Assembly: GCA_964446585.1 (NCBI GenBank)
Contig: CAYUPI010000067.1
Coordinates: 1 to 29,268 of the forward strand
DNA length: 29,268 nucleotides
Source: CAYUPI01 sp964446585
Lineage (GTDB): Bacteria; Verrucomicrobiota; Verrucomicrobiia; Limisphaerales; UBA8199
Direction of reading: 5' to 3'
Shown here: positions 7,394 to 15,787 of the stretch, piece by piece
Layout of the letters: every line of letters begins with the position of its first letter
Numbering within the stretch: position 1 is the stretch's first letter
Made by a program: the position numbers and the translations under genes
The notes under the pieces: model-generated
Database searches by the model: none
The model's input: the letters and a program-made list of their open reading frames with translations, nothing else
Told to the model about the DNA's origin: nothing

Positions 7394-7396
7394 ATC

Positions 7397-8137
7397 GTGA
7401 ATTTGCTCTTAGAAACGGTCCTTCCGCCCACTCGATGGGGGATCGCCGGCGCGCTCGTAGTCAGCGGGACGGGCTGGTTTGTCACCCGTGCCGTTGAACA
7501 TTGCCGACTCAAGAAACTTCCCTCAATGACTCCTCAGCAAAAACGAGATTTCGGGCTGCTCCAGGAAACAGCAGAACGACTGTATCTCCTCATTCCGGGC
7601 TTGCCGAAGTTGCCCATACATCGTTTCGAGTATGGACCCTGGTTCTGGTGGTTCGACGCAATCGCTCCAAAGCGGCTCAAAATTCGCGCGGAGAGGCAAA
7701 CCGCAGTCGCGCTCACAGAACTTTACGCGAATTACGTGAAGTTCTTTGAAACCTTGGGCCAACTTCGGCGCGTTGGAGCGAAGGAGTCGTTAGAGACGAG
7801 AAAACTGGAGGCGCAGCTCGACCTGGCCGATTGCCAGGAGGAGCTCGAGAAAGCGAAAATCCAAATGGAACTGACTAAACTCCGCCTGGAGAAGGAAAAG
7901 GCAGAGCGGGAAATCGAACGCCTCAAGTATCCACAGGGAGAGACTTCGAAAACGGCGGCTCAGGAGGCTATTGAACGCAACCTCGAAAAGCTATTTAGCC
8001 CGCTTCGCACCGTGGAAGCAATCAGGCGGCGGGCCGAGGAAGAGAAGGAAAAGTTCAAGCATGACCCAGTGCTTCAAAAAGCCATAGACCGCCGTGCCGA
8101 GGCTGCCATTAACGACCTCATGGAGGGGCACAAATGA
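7397..8137 (+). CDS. Membrane-anchored coiled-coil protein of the transfer operon
   Basis: The 246-residue protein starts at GTG. One hydrophobic segment lies near residues 13-33 (GIAGALVVSGTGWFVTRAVE). A strongly charged coiled coil spans about 122-178 (LETRKLEAQLDLADCQEELE, KIQMELTKLRLEKEKAEREI), and a helical C-terminus follows. An aromatic patch (YGPWFWWFDAI, near 74-84) sits between the membrane segment and the coiled coil. I know no family for it. It overlaps the ATPase gene by ATGA (8134-8137), and GGAGG lies before the ATPase start within this gene. Translation of the two is therefore probably coupled, and the protein may link the ATPase to the membrane. Confidence 0.6.
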   Translation: MNLLLETVLPPTRWGIAGALVVSGTGWFVTRAVEHCRLKKLPSMTPQQKRDFGLLQETAERLYLLIPGLPKLPIHRFEYGPWFWWFDAIAPKRLKIRAERQTAVALTELYANYVKFFETLGQLRRVGAKESLETRKLEAQLDLADCQEELEKAKIQMELTKLRLEKEKAEREIERLKYPQGETSKTAAQEAIERNLEKLFSPLRTVEAIRRRAEEEKEKFKHDPVLQKAIDRRAEAAINDLMEGHK

Positions 8138-9762
8138 ACCCGCTCTTCATCGGTTATGCAGAGGATGGCCAGCGCCTTGAGTTTGGCCCTGACGCTCTCC
8201 AAACACATGTCCACGGCGTTGGCGCTTCCCGCACCGGCAAGTCCAAGCTCATTGAATGGATCGCCCGTGACCTTATCCGCCAGGCGCAGGGATTTTGCCT
8301 CATCGATCCTCACGGCTTTTTGTATGAGGATTTGCTGCGCTGGCTTGCCTATCTCCAGCCCAATCGTGACATTATCCTCCTCAATCCGTCCTCGACCGGC
8401 CATGTGGTCGGCTTCAATCCGTTTCGCCGCGGCGAAGGCGAGCTCAGCGTCCAGGTGGAACGCCGCCTCCAGGCCACCATCAAGGTGTGGGGCCAGGCGA
8501 ACACGGATGAGACGCCTCTCCTGGAGCGGGGGCTCAAATGCTTCTATCACTACCTGCTGGAGCAGGAGCAACCTATCCAGGTCGCCTCCTATCTACTGCG
8601 GTGGTCGCACAGGCGCATGTGGGCACAGCTTGCCGGCACTATCCGCGACCAATTGATTCGGGAGCAGTGGCAGGAATTGCACTCACTCCCACGAGTCACG
8701 GAGTTCTGGGACAAGACCTCAAGCACGTGGAATAAGCTCTTCCGTTTCCTTTCTTCAGACACATTGCGGCGAGTGATGGGACTTCCAACAAACAACATTG
8801 ACCTCAAAGAAATCATTGAAAACGGCAAAATCCTGCTTGTGAATCTCCAGCCGTCCGACTGGCTGACCGAACAGCAAGGTCGATTCATCGGAACGCTTTT
8901 GCTCAATGAAGTTTGGGAAGTGGTCAGGCGGCGCCGACAGACGGAGAGCGGGGGAGCACCGACCCCGTTTTTCCTCATCATTGATGAATTCCAGAATTTC
9001 TTAACGCCGGACGTTCCTAAAATGCTGAACGAGAGTGCCAAGTATGGCCTTCATCTTTTTCTGTTTCATCAGCACCTGGAGCAGCTTCGCCAGGACGATG
9101 CGCTGGTTTTTGCTTCGATGCAGAACGCCAGGACCAAGCTCGTCTTTGGCGGTCTGAGCCGAGACGACGCGCGCCTCGTCGCCGAGAACATTTTCCCAGG
9201 GCAGATTGATCTGAAACGGGTCAAGTTTCTCGTTGAACAAACCAAATTCTGGCCCGTTTACACTCGTGAAAAGGTGTATTCGTGCAGCTCCGGCCAATCG
9301 AGCGCGATGACGCTTTCGAGCGGCCAAGCGTGGGATCCGGCGGCACAGGAGTGGATTCCTTCAACCAGCCAGACAGAAGCCGACGGTCTGAGCTTTCAGG
9401 AAGGTATGGCGGACATACCTTTTCTTTATCCAGTACCCTTCAAGGAAGTTTCGAGCATTACTCCATACTCGCTTGAGGAGAGTCTCTGGGAATTGTCTGA
9501 TCGCTTGATGGAGCAATACCAACGTCACTTTATGATTCGACTGCCGGGCAAACCAACCCTCGCGGCGGTTACCCCGTTCGTTAAAAACTGGTATGTCAGA
9601 CCGGAGATCCTCCAAAGCTACACCGAGGAATTGATGGCCGGCTTCCTGCCCGCCGCGGAGGTGGACCGGGCTCTTTTGAAAATCGAAGAGAATCTCACTC
9701 AAGCCCTGAAATACAAAGGTGCTCGGGCAGAGCCAGCGATCGCCTGGCGACGTTCACGATAA
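8134..9762 (+). CDS. TraD/TraG-type DNA-transfer ATPase (542 aa)
   Basis: This is a FtsK/HerA-superfamily motor of the kind that pumps DNA in conjugation. The Walker A motif is GASRTGKS (30-37), 'CLIDPHG' is at 55-61, and Walker B is FFLIIDEFQNFL (279-290) with D284-E285. The later 'FLFHQHLEQL' region corresponds to the usual sensor/arginine-finger area of type IV secretion DNA-binding ATPases. No transmembrane helix is seen. Such proteins can be recruited to the membrane by partners, and the preceding membrane coiled-coil gene overlaps it. A strong ribosome-binding site (GGAGGGG) precedes the ATG. It is only distantly like the second ATPase at 19673-20941, so it is not a recent duplicate. 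Confidence 0.85.
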   Translation: MNPLFIGYAEDGQRLEFGPDALQTHVHGVGASRTGKSKLIEWIARDLIRQAQGFCLIDPHGFLYEDLLRWLAYLQPNRDIILLNPSSTGHVVGFNPFRRGEGELSVQVERRLQATIKVWGQANTDETPLLERGLKCFYHYLLEQEQPIQVASYLLRWSHRRMWAQLAGTIRDQLIREQWQELHSLPRVTEFWDKTSSTWNKLFRFLSSDTLRRVMGLPTNNIDLKEIIENGKILLVNLQPSDWLTEQQGRFIGTLLLNEVWEVVRRRRQTESGGAPTPFFLIIDEFQNFLTPDVPKMLNESAKYGLHLFLFHQHLEQLRQDDALVFASMQNARTKLVFGGLSRDDARLVAENIFPGQIDLKRVKFLVEQTKFWPVYTREKVYSCSSGQSSAMTLSSGQAWDPAAQEWIPSTSQTEADGLSFQEGMADIPFLYPVPFKEVSSITPYSLEESLWELSDRLMEQYQRHFMIRLPGKPTLAAVTPFVKNWYVRPEILQSYTEELMAGFLPAAEVDRALLKIEENLTQALKYKGARAEPAIAWRRSR

Positions 9763-10093
9763 GGACGTAACTCATAATAATCAGATTTTGGCGACCGACG
9801 TTCAGGGCGGAAAAGGCGTTCGGGACTGTTGTGCCCCGTCCATATGAGAAGTCCCCGGTCGCCATCTCTTTCAGCGGAAAGCAGATGGATTGACCCCGCT
9901 GGTTCGACGGCTTAAACGCTTCCGGTGAACGTCGAATTCGCCAGCAATATCAACGTTTTGCCACTCTCCCGTCATAAAAGAGGTATTGTGCGACAAGAGG
10001 ATGTACTTTCCATGCATTCCTCACCACCCCCATCTCTCGTCGGGCCACCATTAGTCTTTCCTCTAATCACGCAAGCGGACCGCCGGGGACTTC
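9763..10093. other. Intergenic region at the left junction of the metabolic cassette
   Basis: No gene is supported in these 331 bp. The notable content is the left copy of the cassette-flanking repeat at 9968-9994. Neither a clear terminator for the ATPase gene nor one for the convergent MetRS gene is visible. Confidence 0.5.
9968..9994 (+). repeat. Left flanking direct repeat of the cassette (putative recombination site)
   Basis: This 27-bp sequence begins CCCGTCATAAAAGA and ends TGCGAC. It matches 15713-15739 at 23 of 27 positions in the same orientation. Identity is perfect over a 17-bp block that starts 3 bp earlier (9965-9981, matching 15710-15726). Weaker similarity extends about 30 bp further left (TTCGCCA ... 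AATAT ... CAA ... CGTT). The repeat has the dyad layout GTC-RY-AAAA ... TTTT-RY-GAC best seen in the right copy, resembling core sites of tyrosine recombinases. Confidence 0.65.
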
Positions 10094-11791
10094 CTAGGCC
10101 GATACCTGTGTTCCCTTATACTTCTCCTCGAGTTCGACAACGCGAGCATCCTCGATTTTCTTACACAGGGGCTGAATTTCTCTTGCTATCACATGATCCG
10201 CAGGGAATTTTCCAGGCGAGCTTGCTTCCTTCCAGCACAGAAGCTCAGGCTTCTCTCTTAAATTGAGCTGCTCAAAAATACGTCCGGCGAGCGCAGGAAC
10301 CAGAGGAGAACTTAAAATCGCAATGCTCTTACACAAGGCAACACAGTGATACATTGTCGCCGCAGCTTCCTTGGGCGAAGTTTTTCGCGTTACCCAAGGA
10401 GCCTGCGTGTCGAAATAGCGATTGGCTGTTGTCCAAACTTCTCGAAGCTCGCGAATCCACCCGTTGAAATTGCAAGCATATAGATTTGCGTCACAAGTGC
10501 GGACCAATTCCGACATCCGGTTCCAAAGTTGTACATCGGTGGATCGCTCCACTGGCGTCGGAGGAATCTTACCCTCGAAATAGCGGTTGAGGAAAGTAAG
10601 TGTCCGGTTGACAAAGTTGCCGAGATTGTCTGCCAAGTTGGCAACGGCTTGTTGAAGGCCCGGCCAAGTAAAGTCACTGTCCGAACGTTCCGGAGCAATC
10701 GTTGTCAAATAAAAGCGCCAGTAGTCCGATGGCAGTTCAGCGATAGCAGCGTCGGTAAAAATACCTCGTTGCGAGGAGGTACTGAACTTTCCACCATAAT
10801 ACTTCAAGTATTCGAAGCCTTTAACAAGATCTGCAAGGATGAAAGTATCGTCAATCCCCATAATCATCGCTGGCCATATTACGGTGTGGAACGGGACGTT
10901 GTCCTTTGCCATAAATTGGACCAGTCTTGTATCCTCTCCCATCCAGTAAGCTCGCCAGAGATCAGGGGAGCCCCTAAGTCGTGCCCATTCTTGCGTGATA
11001 GCGATGTATGCGTTCGGCGCGTCGAACCACACGTAAAAAACTTTATCCTCAAAACCTTTCAGTGGCACAGTAATGCCCCATTTCAAGTCTCGTGTAATAC
11101 AACGATCCTTCAAACCTTCCCTCAGCCATTTTTTTGCGATCGCGACGCTCGTGTTCGGCCAGTAATTCTCTTTAGATTTGACCCAGGCGGTCAGTCTGGC
11201 CTCAAAGTCAGACAAGCGCAGAAACAGGTGCTTCGACTGACGGTGCTCCAGCTTTCGGCTTCCCGTAACCGCGGAACGAGGGTCGAGGAGATCGATTGCG
11301 TCAAGCAGTTTTGTGCAGTTCTCGCACTGATCGCCACGTGCTCCTTGGAAACCACAGAAGGGGCATGTTCCGATAACAAACCTATCCGGCAGAAATCGGC
11401 CGCCTTCAACGTCATAAAGCTGAGTGATTTCGTTTTCCACTATGTGACCGTTGTTGTATAGCTGGGTGAAGAACTCTTTCGTCAAAACGTGGTTTTCAGT
11501 GCAACTCGATCTTCCGAAATGGTCGAAGGACAGGTCGAAGCGCTCATATATTGATTTTTGAGTATAGAACATTGACTCGCAGTATTGCTGCACTTGCTTA
11601 CCTTCTAATTCGGCTGCGATCTCCGCTGGAGCGCCATGCTCGTCCGTTCCACAAATGAAAATGACATCCTCTCCCCTCTGCCTAAGAAACCGCGCGTAAA
11701 TATCAGCGGGCAGAAGAGATCCGATTAAATTGCCGAGATGCTTGACGCCATTGATGTAAGGCAAAGCGCTCGTGATGATTGTTCGTTTCAC
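10094..11791 (-). CDS. metG: Methionyl-tRNA synthetase, archaeal/eukaryotic-like type, short form
   Basis: This class I synthetase would charge tRNA-Met with methionine. Visible motifs are the HIGH-type signature HLGN (18-21), GTDEHG (48-53), a zinc knuckle with C143, C146, C156 and C159, and KFSTS (335-339) at the KMSKS position. Methionine-pocket residues A9-L10-P11-Y12, D50, W255, Y262 and H302 are kept. The anticodon-domain signatures LGNFVNR and QAPW are also present. At 565 residues it ends after the anticodon domain and lacks the EMAP-II-like C-terminal domain. Blocks such as 'DRCITRDLKWG' and 'GFEDKVFYVWFDA' closely resemble the eukaryotic cytosolic enzyme, in contrast to the KMSKS type of most bacteria. 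The start is GTG with no clear ribosome-binding site. It is the last gene of the four-gene operon. A synthetase on a mobile element is unlikely to be the host's only copy. Confidence 0.9.
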   Translation of the reverse strand: MKRTIITSALPYINGVKHLGNLIGSLLPADIYARFLRQRGEDVIFICGTDEHGAPAEIAAELEGKQVQQYCESMFYTQKSIYERFDLSFDHFGRSSCTENHVLTKEFFTQLYNNGHIVENEITQLYDVEGGRFLPDRFVIGTCPFCGFQGARGDQCENCTKLLDAIDLLDPRSAVTGSRKLEHRQSKHLFLRLSDFEARLTAWVKSKENYWPNTSVAIAKKWLREGLKDRCITRDLKWGITVPLKGFEDKVFYVWFDAPNAYIAITQEWARLRGSPDLWRAYWMGEDTRLVQFMAKDNVPFHTVIWPAMIMGIDDTFILADLVKGFEYLKYYGGKFSTSSQRGIFTDAAIAELPSDYWRFYLTTIAPERSDSDFTWPGLQQAVANLADNLGNFVNRTLTFLNRYFEGKIPPTPVERSTDVQLWNRMSELVRTCDANLYACNFNGWIRELREVWTTANRYFDTQAPWVTRKTSPKEAAATMYHCVALCKSIAILSSPLVPALAGRIFEQLNLREKPELLCWKEASSPGKFPADHVIAREIQPLCKKIEDARVVELEEKYKGTQVSA

Positions 11792-11860
11792 TGGGCGTGA
11801 TTGTGAATTGATAACCGGCGAAAGGCGACTACAAAGCTTTCGGCAGAAGAACCGGAGAGG

Positions 11861-12895
11861 TCAGATTGTGACTTTCCGTTTACCTCTCGAATACATCGTC
11901 AGGCAATCCAGGAACCTTTGGTTGGATTTCGGATCTCTTACTGCCACGCGGAACGCCTCTTTCGGCATCATATCAATCTCTGCTCCCCATCTTGGCCGAA
12001 CGCCGTTCCGTTCGCAATGAGAGCGTAAGGCGGACTCGCTCCCGTTCGAGAGAGTGACAAGAATGAAATTCGCATCGGGTGGAACCACCTGAAAACCCCG
12101 CATGGGTGTAATGGCCTCGCAGACTCGTTGACGTTCTTGTGCGATCATTACACGTGACTCGCGAATGAAATCACGTTCAGCGAGTAACCGTTCGAGCAAC
12201 AACAGAGCAATGTTGTTGACAGAATAACACAGAATTGACTGACGCACACACTTCGTAACAGAAGGGTGGGCCACAACGTAGCCTACCCTGAGCCCCGGGA
12301 CAGAAAAGAACTTCGAAAGGGAGCCTATCGTGATGATGTTCGATTGTTCGACCGCAACTTGCATCAGTGACCGGGTATGAAAGTCGTTCCGGAACAACAG
12401 ATATGTTTCATCGACTATGAGGGTACCATCCCCCATTCGCAGGAGCAAGCCGCGCAATGCAGCACCTCTGCAAAGCCGAGATGTTGGGTTGTCCGGATTT
12501 GCAACAAACGCCAGGTCCGCTGGAGAATTCACTGACTCTATCACTTCTTGTGTCAACCTGAAAGCGTGCTCTACTTTGCTTTGTGTTGGCTGTACGATCT
12601 TTGCACCAACTCGCTCCAAACTCGCGCGATATTCCCAAAATGTCGGAGGAAAGATAATGCCGGACCTGGCTCGCAACAGCCTTGGGAGGATAAAGATTGC
12701 CTCGCTTGCACCGCACGTGAGCGTAACACACTCTCGCGGAACCTGCAAGAACGACGCAAGCGCTCTATGCGCAGGGTGAGTATGAGCGTCCGCGTAATAG
12801 CCGATAATTCTCGGCAGATGTATCGCCAGATCACGAAAGACCCGCTTCGGTGGACCAAAAGGGTTTGTGTTAAGTCCAAAGTCTAATGCATGCAT
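11861..12895 (-). CDS. Fold-type I PLP aminotransferase, CobD/HisC-like
   Basis: The 344-residue protein is a PLP-dependent aminotransferase. It has the HisC/CobD signatures NPFGPP (11-16), 'LTCGASEAIF' (59-68), NPDNPTS (133-139), VDETY (161-165) and the Schiff-base lysine K195 in SLSKFFSVPGLRVGY. Family members include histidinol-phosphate aminotransferase and threonine-phosphate decarboxylase (CobD). The substrate cannot be read from sequence. The ATG overlaps the end of the nucleotidyltransferase gene by 13 bp, so translation is probably coupled. The MetRS gene starts 69 bp downstream. Confidence 0.8.
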   Translation of the reverse strand: MHALDFGLNTNPFGPPKRVFRDLAIHLPRIIGYYADAHTHPAHRALASFLQVPRECVTLTCGASEAIFILPRLLRARSGIIFPPTFWEYRASLERVGAKIVQPTQSKVEHAFRLTQEVIESVNSPADLAFVANPDNPTSRLCRGAALRGLLLRMGDGTLIVDETYLLFRNDFHTRSLMQVAVEQSNIITIGSLSKFFSVPGLRVGYVVAHPSVTKCVRQSILCYSVNNIALLLLERLLAERDFIRESRVMIAQERQRVCEAITPMRGFQVVPPDANFILVTLSNGSESALRSHCERNGVRPRWGAEIDMMPKEAFRVAVRDPKSNQRFLDCLTMYSRGKRKVTI

Positions 12896-13650
12896 GCACG
12901 ATGGGATGGCCGATTTGATTGTTCTAGTGGCATTGTCCAGTTTGCTTCATTGACGACGTACCTCTGCCCCCGCCTACACAGCAACCCCTTCCCAAGGCAA
13001 TTCGCAAACGTCACCGAAAACGCATCCTCCAGCCAGGATCGTATCACCGGGTTGTCCTTAAAGCCGAGGAACATCTCACCTTTCAAATGTCCAGTGCCAA
13101 TAAGGCCCCCCACAAACGATTGAAGTGTAAACGATTCACGCCTCAGCAACAATGACAACAGCCGCACCCAGCTGATGCGTGCGCTCGCCTGCAATTTCGC
13201 AAGTGCTCTCCTGTCGCCCCCGATGAAAGCGCATTTTCCTGTCAGAGCATTGAGCAGCAGACGCAACCGGAGCCATTCTGAACTCAAAACAGCAGGAGTC
13301 TTAGAAATTGGTTTTATTGCGAAACAACCTGACTTCGAGCGAAAACCGTCACCAGCTATCGCGCGGTCAGCATCGTACCAGGATGCTAGGAGCTTCCGCC
13401 GATGTGGGACTTCCGAGTCAATCGGCAAACCGTAAGCGGTGTGCAATGCCAGAACCCACCGAGTCAATCTGGCAATACGACGCGCATTTACTAGGTGCGC
13501 GAGAATAAGGATATCCAAATCTGACTCCTCGGTTGCGAGCCCGTAGGCGTGAGAGCCGTACACAAAGGCTGCGTATTGTTCCGCACCAAAGAGAGAATCA
13601 CAAAAGGCCTTTGCCCTTGGTCTGATGGCGAAGCACAACGAATAAGACAT
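12883..13650 (-). CDS. Pol-beta-type nucleotidyltransferase
   Basis: The 255-residue protein carries the nucleotidyltransferase signature G32-S33 ... D44-x-D46 (VYGSHAYGLATEESDLDILI) and a likely third metal ligand D78 (LPIDSEV). Proteins of this fold transfer NMP groups to small molecules, proteins or RNA. The C-terminal 150 residues are mostly helical and could form a substrate-binding or HEPN-like region. The gene lies 13 bp after the decarboxylase gene and overlaps the aminotransferase gene by 13 bp, so it belongs to the operon. Nucleotidylation might activate or protect a product; a stand-alone antitoxin-like role (MNT type) is also possible, but the operon context argues against it. Confidence 0.7.
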   Translation of the reverse strand: MSYSLCFAIRPRAKAFCDSLFGAEQYAAFVYGSHAYGLATEESDLDILILAHLVNARRIARLTRWVLALHTAYGLPIDSEVPHRRKLLASWYDADRAIAGDGFRSKSGCFAIKPISKTPAVLSSEWLRLRLLLNALTGKCAFIGGDRRALAKLQASARISWVRLLSLLLRRESFTLQSFVGGLIGTGHLKGEMFLGFKDNPVIRSWLEDAFSVTFANCLGKGLLCRRGQRYVVNEANWTMPLEQSNRPSHRACMH

Positions 13651-13663
13651 GGTTTCGACCGAA

Positions 13664-15298
13664 TTAGGGCAGCGGATTTAGTACGGACGCTTCGTTACTC
13701 CATAAGCCGTCGCCAAGAGTCGCAAGATAGTCTAGACACTCGTTCAAAATTGTTTCGGTGGTAAGCGGATTGCCACACATGTACCGCAACACATTTGCCT
13801 CGAATTGGCATCCTTGTTCCAGCAAGTTGAGATTGTCGCGCATTCTGAACGAGTGGATATAATAGCGGCCTTGCCGCAGCATATGCTCATAAATAGAACG
13901 ATTCAGGAGCGAAATTCGCTCGGCGGTATCCCGCGCCAAAGGGCGCTTCACGTCCTTCGGGAGGTACATGAAAATGACCGAATTAATGTTTAGGTGGTTC
14001 AAAACGACGAAGCAAGGGTGCGACCTTACCATCTCTGCGAATCGAAGTGCCAGACCACAGCGCTCTTCTACCAATTTGCCGATGCGTGGTACCCCGAGGC
14101 TCCTGAGCAACATCCAGAGGCGCAATGAATGGAACGCCTTTGAACCCAACACTGGCGTTGTTTGGCCGAGCGATTGCTGTTGCCGCATGATCAAATCGGA
14201 CTTTGTAATCACCAAGGAAGCTGACCGAGGATCCCGCAGTAATAGAACAGCTAGGGGGTATGGGACCGCAAGGACTTTATGGGGATCCAGTGTAATCGAA
14301 TCCCAGAGCTGGATGCCGCGCAATTTATGTCTTAGCCGATCAGAGAAGCATAGCGCTGTTCCGTGGCACCCGTCACAGTGGAGCCACACCTTCGGATCAG
14401 CCTCCCGGACGATGTCATGTACCCCTTGCAAATCGTCAATTGTCATGGTGCGGCTGTCTCCGGCATACGCGACCAGCATAATTATGCGGTCACCAGAATT
14501 GTTCGCTTTGTACAAAATCCCTTTCAAAGCCTTTTGGTCATACCTAAAATTGTCGGTTGGACACTGTAGAATATTTTCGCTTCCAAGGCCCGCCCAGGCC
14601 ATTGAGGCCGGGATTGTGTAGTGACCAATACCTTCCGGAACCACGACTTTCACTTGATCTGTATTGAATCGAATGCCACGCTCTGAGGTTCCAGGAAAGG
14701 CGTGTTCACGTGCAAGCAGAGTAGCCGTATAGTTAGACATCGTACCTCCGAGCAGTGCCATGCCCCCAACCTCTATGGCACTTTTCGGGGCACCCGCATC
14801 GGGATACCCCAAAAGCTGGCGCAACCAACGGAGTATGCAAATCTCCACGTCCGTTGCAATCCTGGAACAGAATGTTGAGTTGATAAGATTCACATTTAGA
14901 AAGTCCGCAAGGATGGCTCCACAGATACCAGCCAAGCTATTTCCCGCATCCGGAAATCCCAGGAAGCACGGACTCGCAAAGTTAGGCATTCCTGGTAAGT
15001 AATTCTCTTCTAAGTCCTCCAACAGAGACTCGATAGGCTTGCCTTCGGTCGGCAACGGTTGGTCCACGATTGAAGAAGGCGAAAACCCATCCGAAGGGGA
15101 GTAAAAAAGTTCACGGTTCTTAAACGCAAGGCCGATCTTCAAGACACGAGCGAGTATTCGAACTGCTTCCTCTTCTGAGACTCCACCTTTTCCAACGAAA
15201 AGTGTCTGGCAAGTGGACTTGTCGGATTCAAGTCCTTGGGACGCCGAAGAGGGGTCCAGGCCGCCGTCTGATTCCTTCAGGTAGTCTAGGCTTTTCAC
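13664..15298 (-). CDS. Group II PLP-dependent amino-acid decarboxylase
   Basis: The 544-residue protein matches group II decarboxylases (glutamate/aromatic/2,4-diaminobutyrate decarboxylase superfamily). Visible elements are 'GGTMSNYTATLLAR' (184-197), the PLP-ring-stacking H226 (GHYTIP), HCDGCHG (307-313, with D309) and the Schiff-base K341 in SITLDPHKVL. The opening 'SPCFLGFPDAGNSLAG' and 'NLINSTFCSRIATDVE' segments fit the family. Its length and style recall the valine/methionine decarboxylase branch of actinomycete pathways, but this is a memory-based impression. The predicted reaction is amino acid to amine plus CO2. It starts at GTG and is the first gene of the operon. An AT-rich stretch at 15352-15422 probably holds the promoter. 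Confidence 0.8.
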   Translation of the reverse strand: MKSLDYLKESDGGLDPSSASQGLESDKSTCQTLFVGKGGVSEEEAVRILARVLKIGLAFKNRELFYSPSDGFSPSSIVDQPLPTEGKPIESLLEDLEENYLPGMPNFASPCFLGFPDAGNSLAGICGAILADFLNVNLINSTFCSRIATDVEICILRWLRQLLGYPDAGAPKSAIEVGGMALLGGTMSNYTATLLAREHAFPGTSERGIRFNTDQVKVVVPEGIGHYTIPASMAWAGLGSENILQCPTDNFRYDQKALKGILYKANNSGDRIIMLVAYAGDSRTMTIDDLQGVHDIVREADPKVWLHCDGCHGTALCFSDRLRHKLRGIQLWDSITLDPHKVLAVPYPLAVLLLRDPRSASLVITKSDLIMRQQQSLGQTTPVLGSKAFHSLRLWMLLRSLGVPRIGKLVEERCGLALRFAEMVRSHPCFVVLNHLNINSVIFMYLPKDVKRPLARDTAERISLLNRSIYEHMLRQGRYYIHSFRMRDNLNLLEQGCQFEANVLRYMCGNPLTTETILNECLDYLATLGDGLWSNEASVLNPLP

Positions 15299-15539
15299 AA
15301 TCTTTGAGGCTCAGAACCGCCTCGCGTTAACGCTCGTTTTATCAGGGTCGGTCCGCTTACAATTTTAGCCTATAATTATCTCCAAGCTTATCCAAAACCT
15401 GGTTTTATTTCGAGGCAAAACACTTCCAACCCTCCAACCTCCGCAGTCGAACACGCATTTTAGCCCCCCTGTGACGGGTTTGTCAAATTCTTTCTTGAAG
15501 AATCTAAGAATCTCTGAGTGCTGAACTCCTCACCTCAGT

Positions 15540-15585
15540 GTGGCTGGTTTTGAATCGACCCTGAGTGGCTGGTTTTCAAGTGACC
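15540..15585. repeat. Two 21-bp direct repeats resembling an IS21-family end
   Basis: Units at 15540-15560 and 15565-15585 both begin GTGGCTGGTTTT and end GACC, matching at 18 of 21 positions with 25-bp spacing. Terminal regions of IS21-family elements carry multiple spaced repeats of this general type, which bind the IstA transposase. No transposase gene is nearby, so this would be a remnant end. The assignment is from memory of IS21 ends and is tentative. Confidence 0.4.
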
Positions 15586-15712
15586 GGTGAGAATACACAG
15601 TCAAATTACAGCGACGGGCGCTGTCGAGCCACTGCGCCGCGTAACTCACCCGGGTTTTGTTCGAGATTTCCCCGCGTCCATTTCGCCAATATTTCCAAGC
15701 GTTGCTGAGTCT

Positions 15713-15739
15713 CCCGTCATAAAAGATACATTTTGCGAC
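15713..15739 (+). repeat. Right flanking direct repeat with a strong dyad
   Basis: This is the right partner of 9968-9994 (23 of 27 identical). This copy is a long imperfect palindrome when extended to 15742: CCCGTC at 15713-15718 pairs with GACGGG at 15737-15742, and AAAA pairs with TTTT inside. Two inverted arms around a short centre are typical of sites cut by tyrosine recombinases. Confidence 0.65.
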
Positions 15740-15787
15740 GGGACAATTCACCATCCCTCCCCCTGGGGATAACTGTGCATCCGAGTA

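Noticed and set aside
9841..9855. The CCCCGGTCGCCAT string shared with about 25379-25391
   Set aside because: The 13-bp match has no extension on either side and no structural context, so it is probably chance.
10529..11461. A 310-residue frame on the plus strand
   Set aside because: It is antisense to the MetRS gene, which carries all the family motifs. The frame has no family pattern of its own.
10094..11791. MetRS as a hydrazine-forming cupin/MetRS-like biosynthetic enzyme
   Set aside because: Those enzymes are fused to a cupin and act with N-hydroxylases. Here there is no cupin and no hydroxylase, and the tRNA-binding residues are intact.
10094..11791. KFSTS as a sign of an inactive synthetase
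   Set aside because: The KFSKS/KFSTS style occurs in natural archaeal-type enzymes, and the other catalytic and zinc residues are kept.
13968..14621. A 217-residue frame on the plus strand
   Set aside because: It is antisense to the decarboxylase gene and shows no protein-like pattern.
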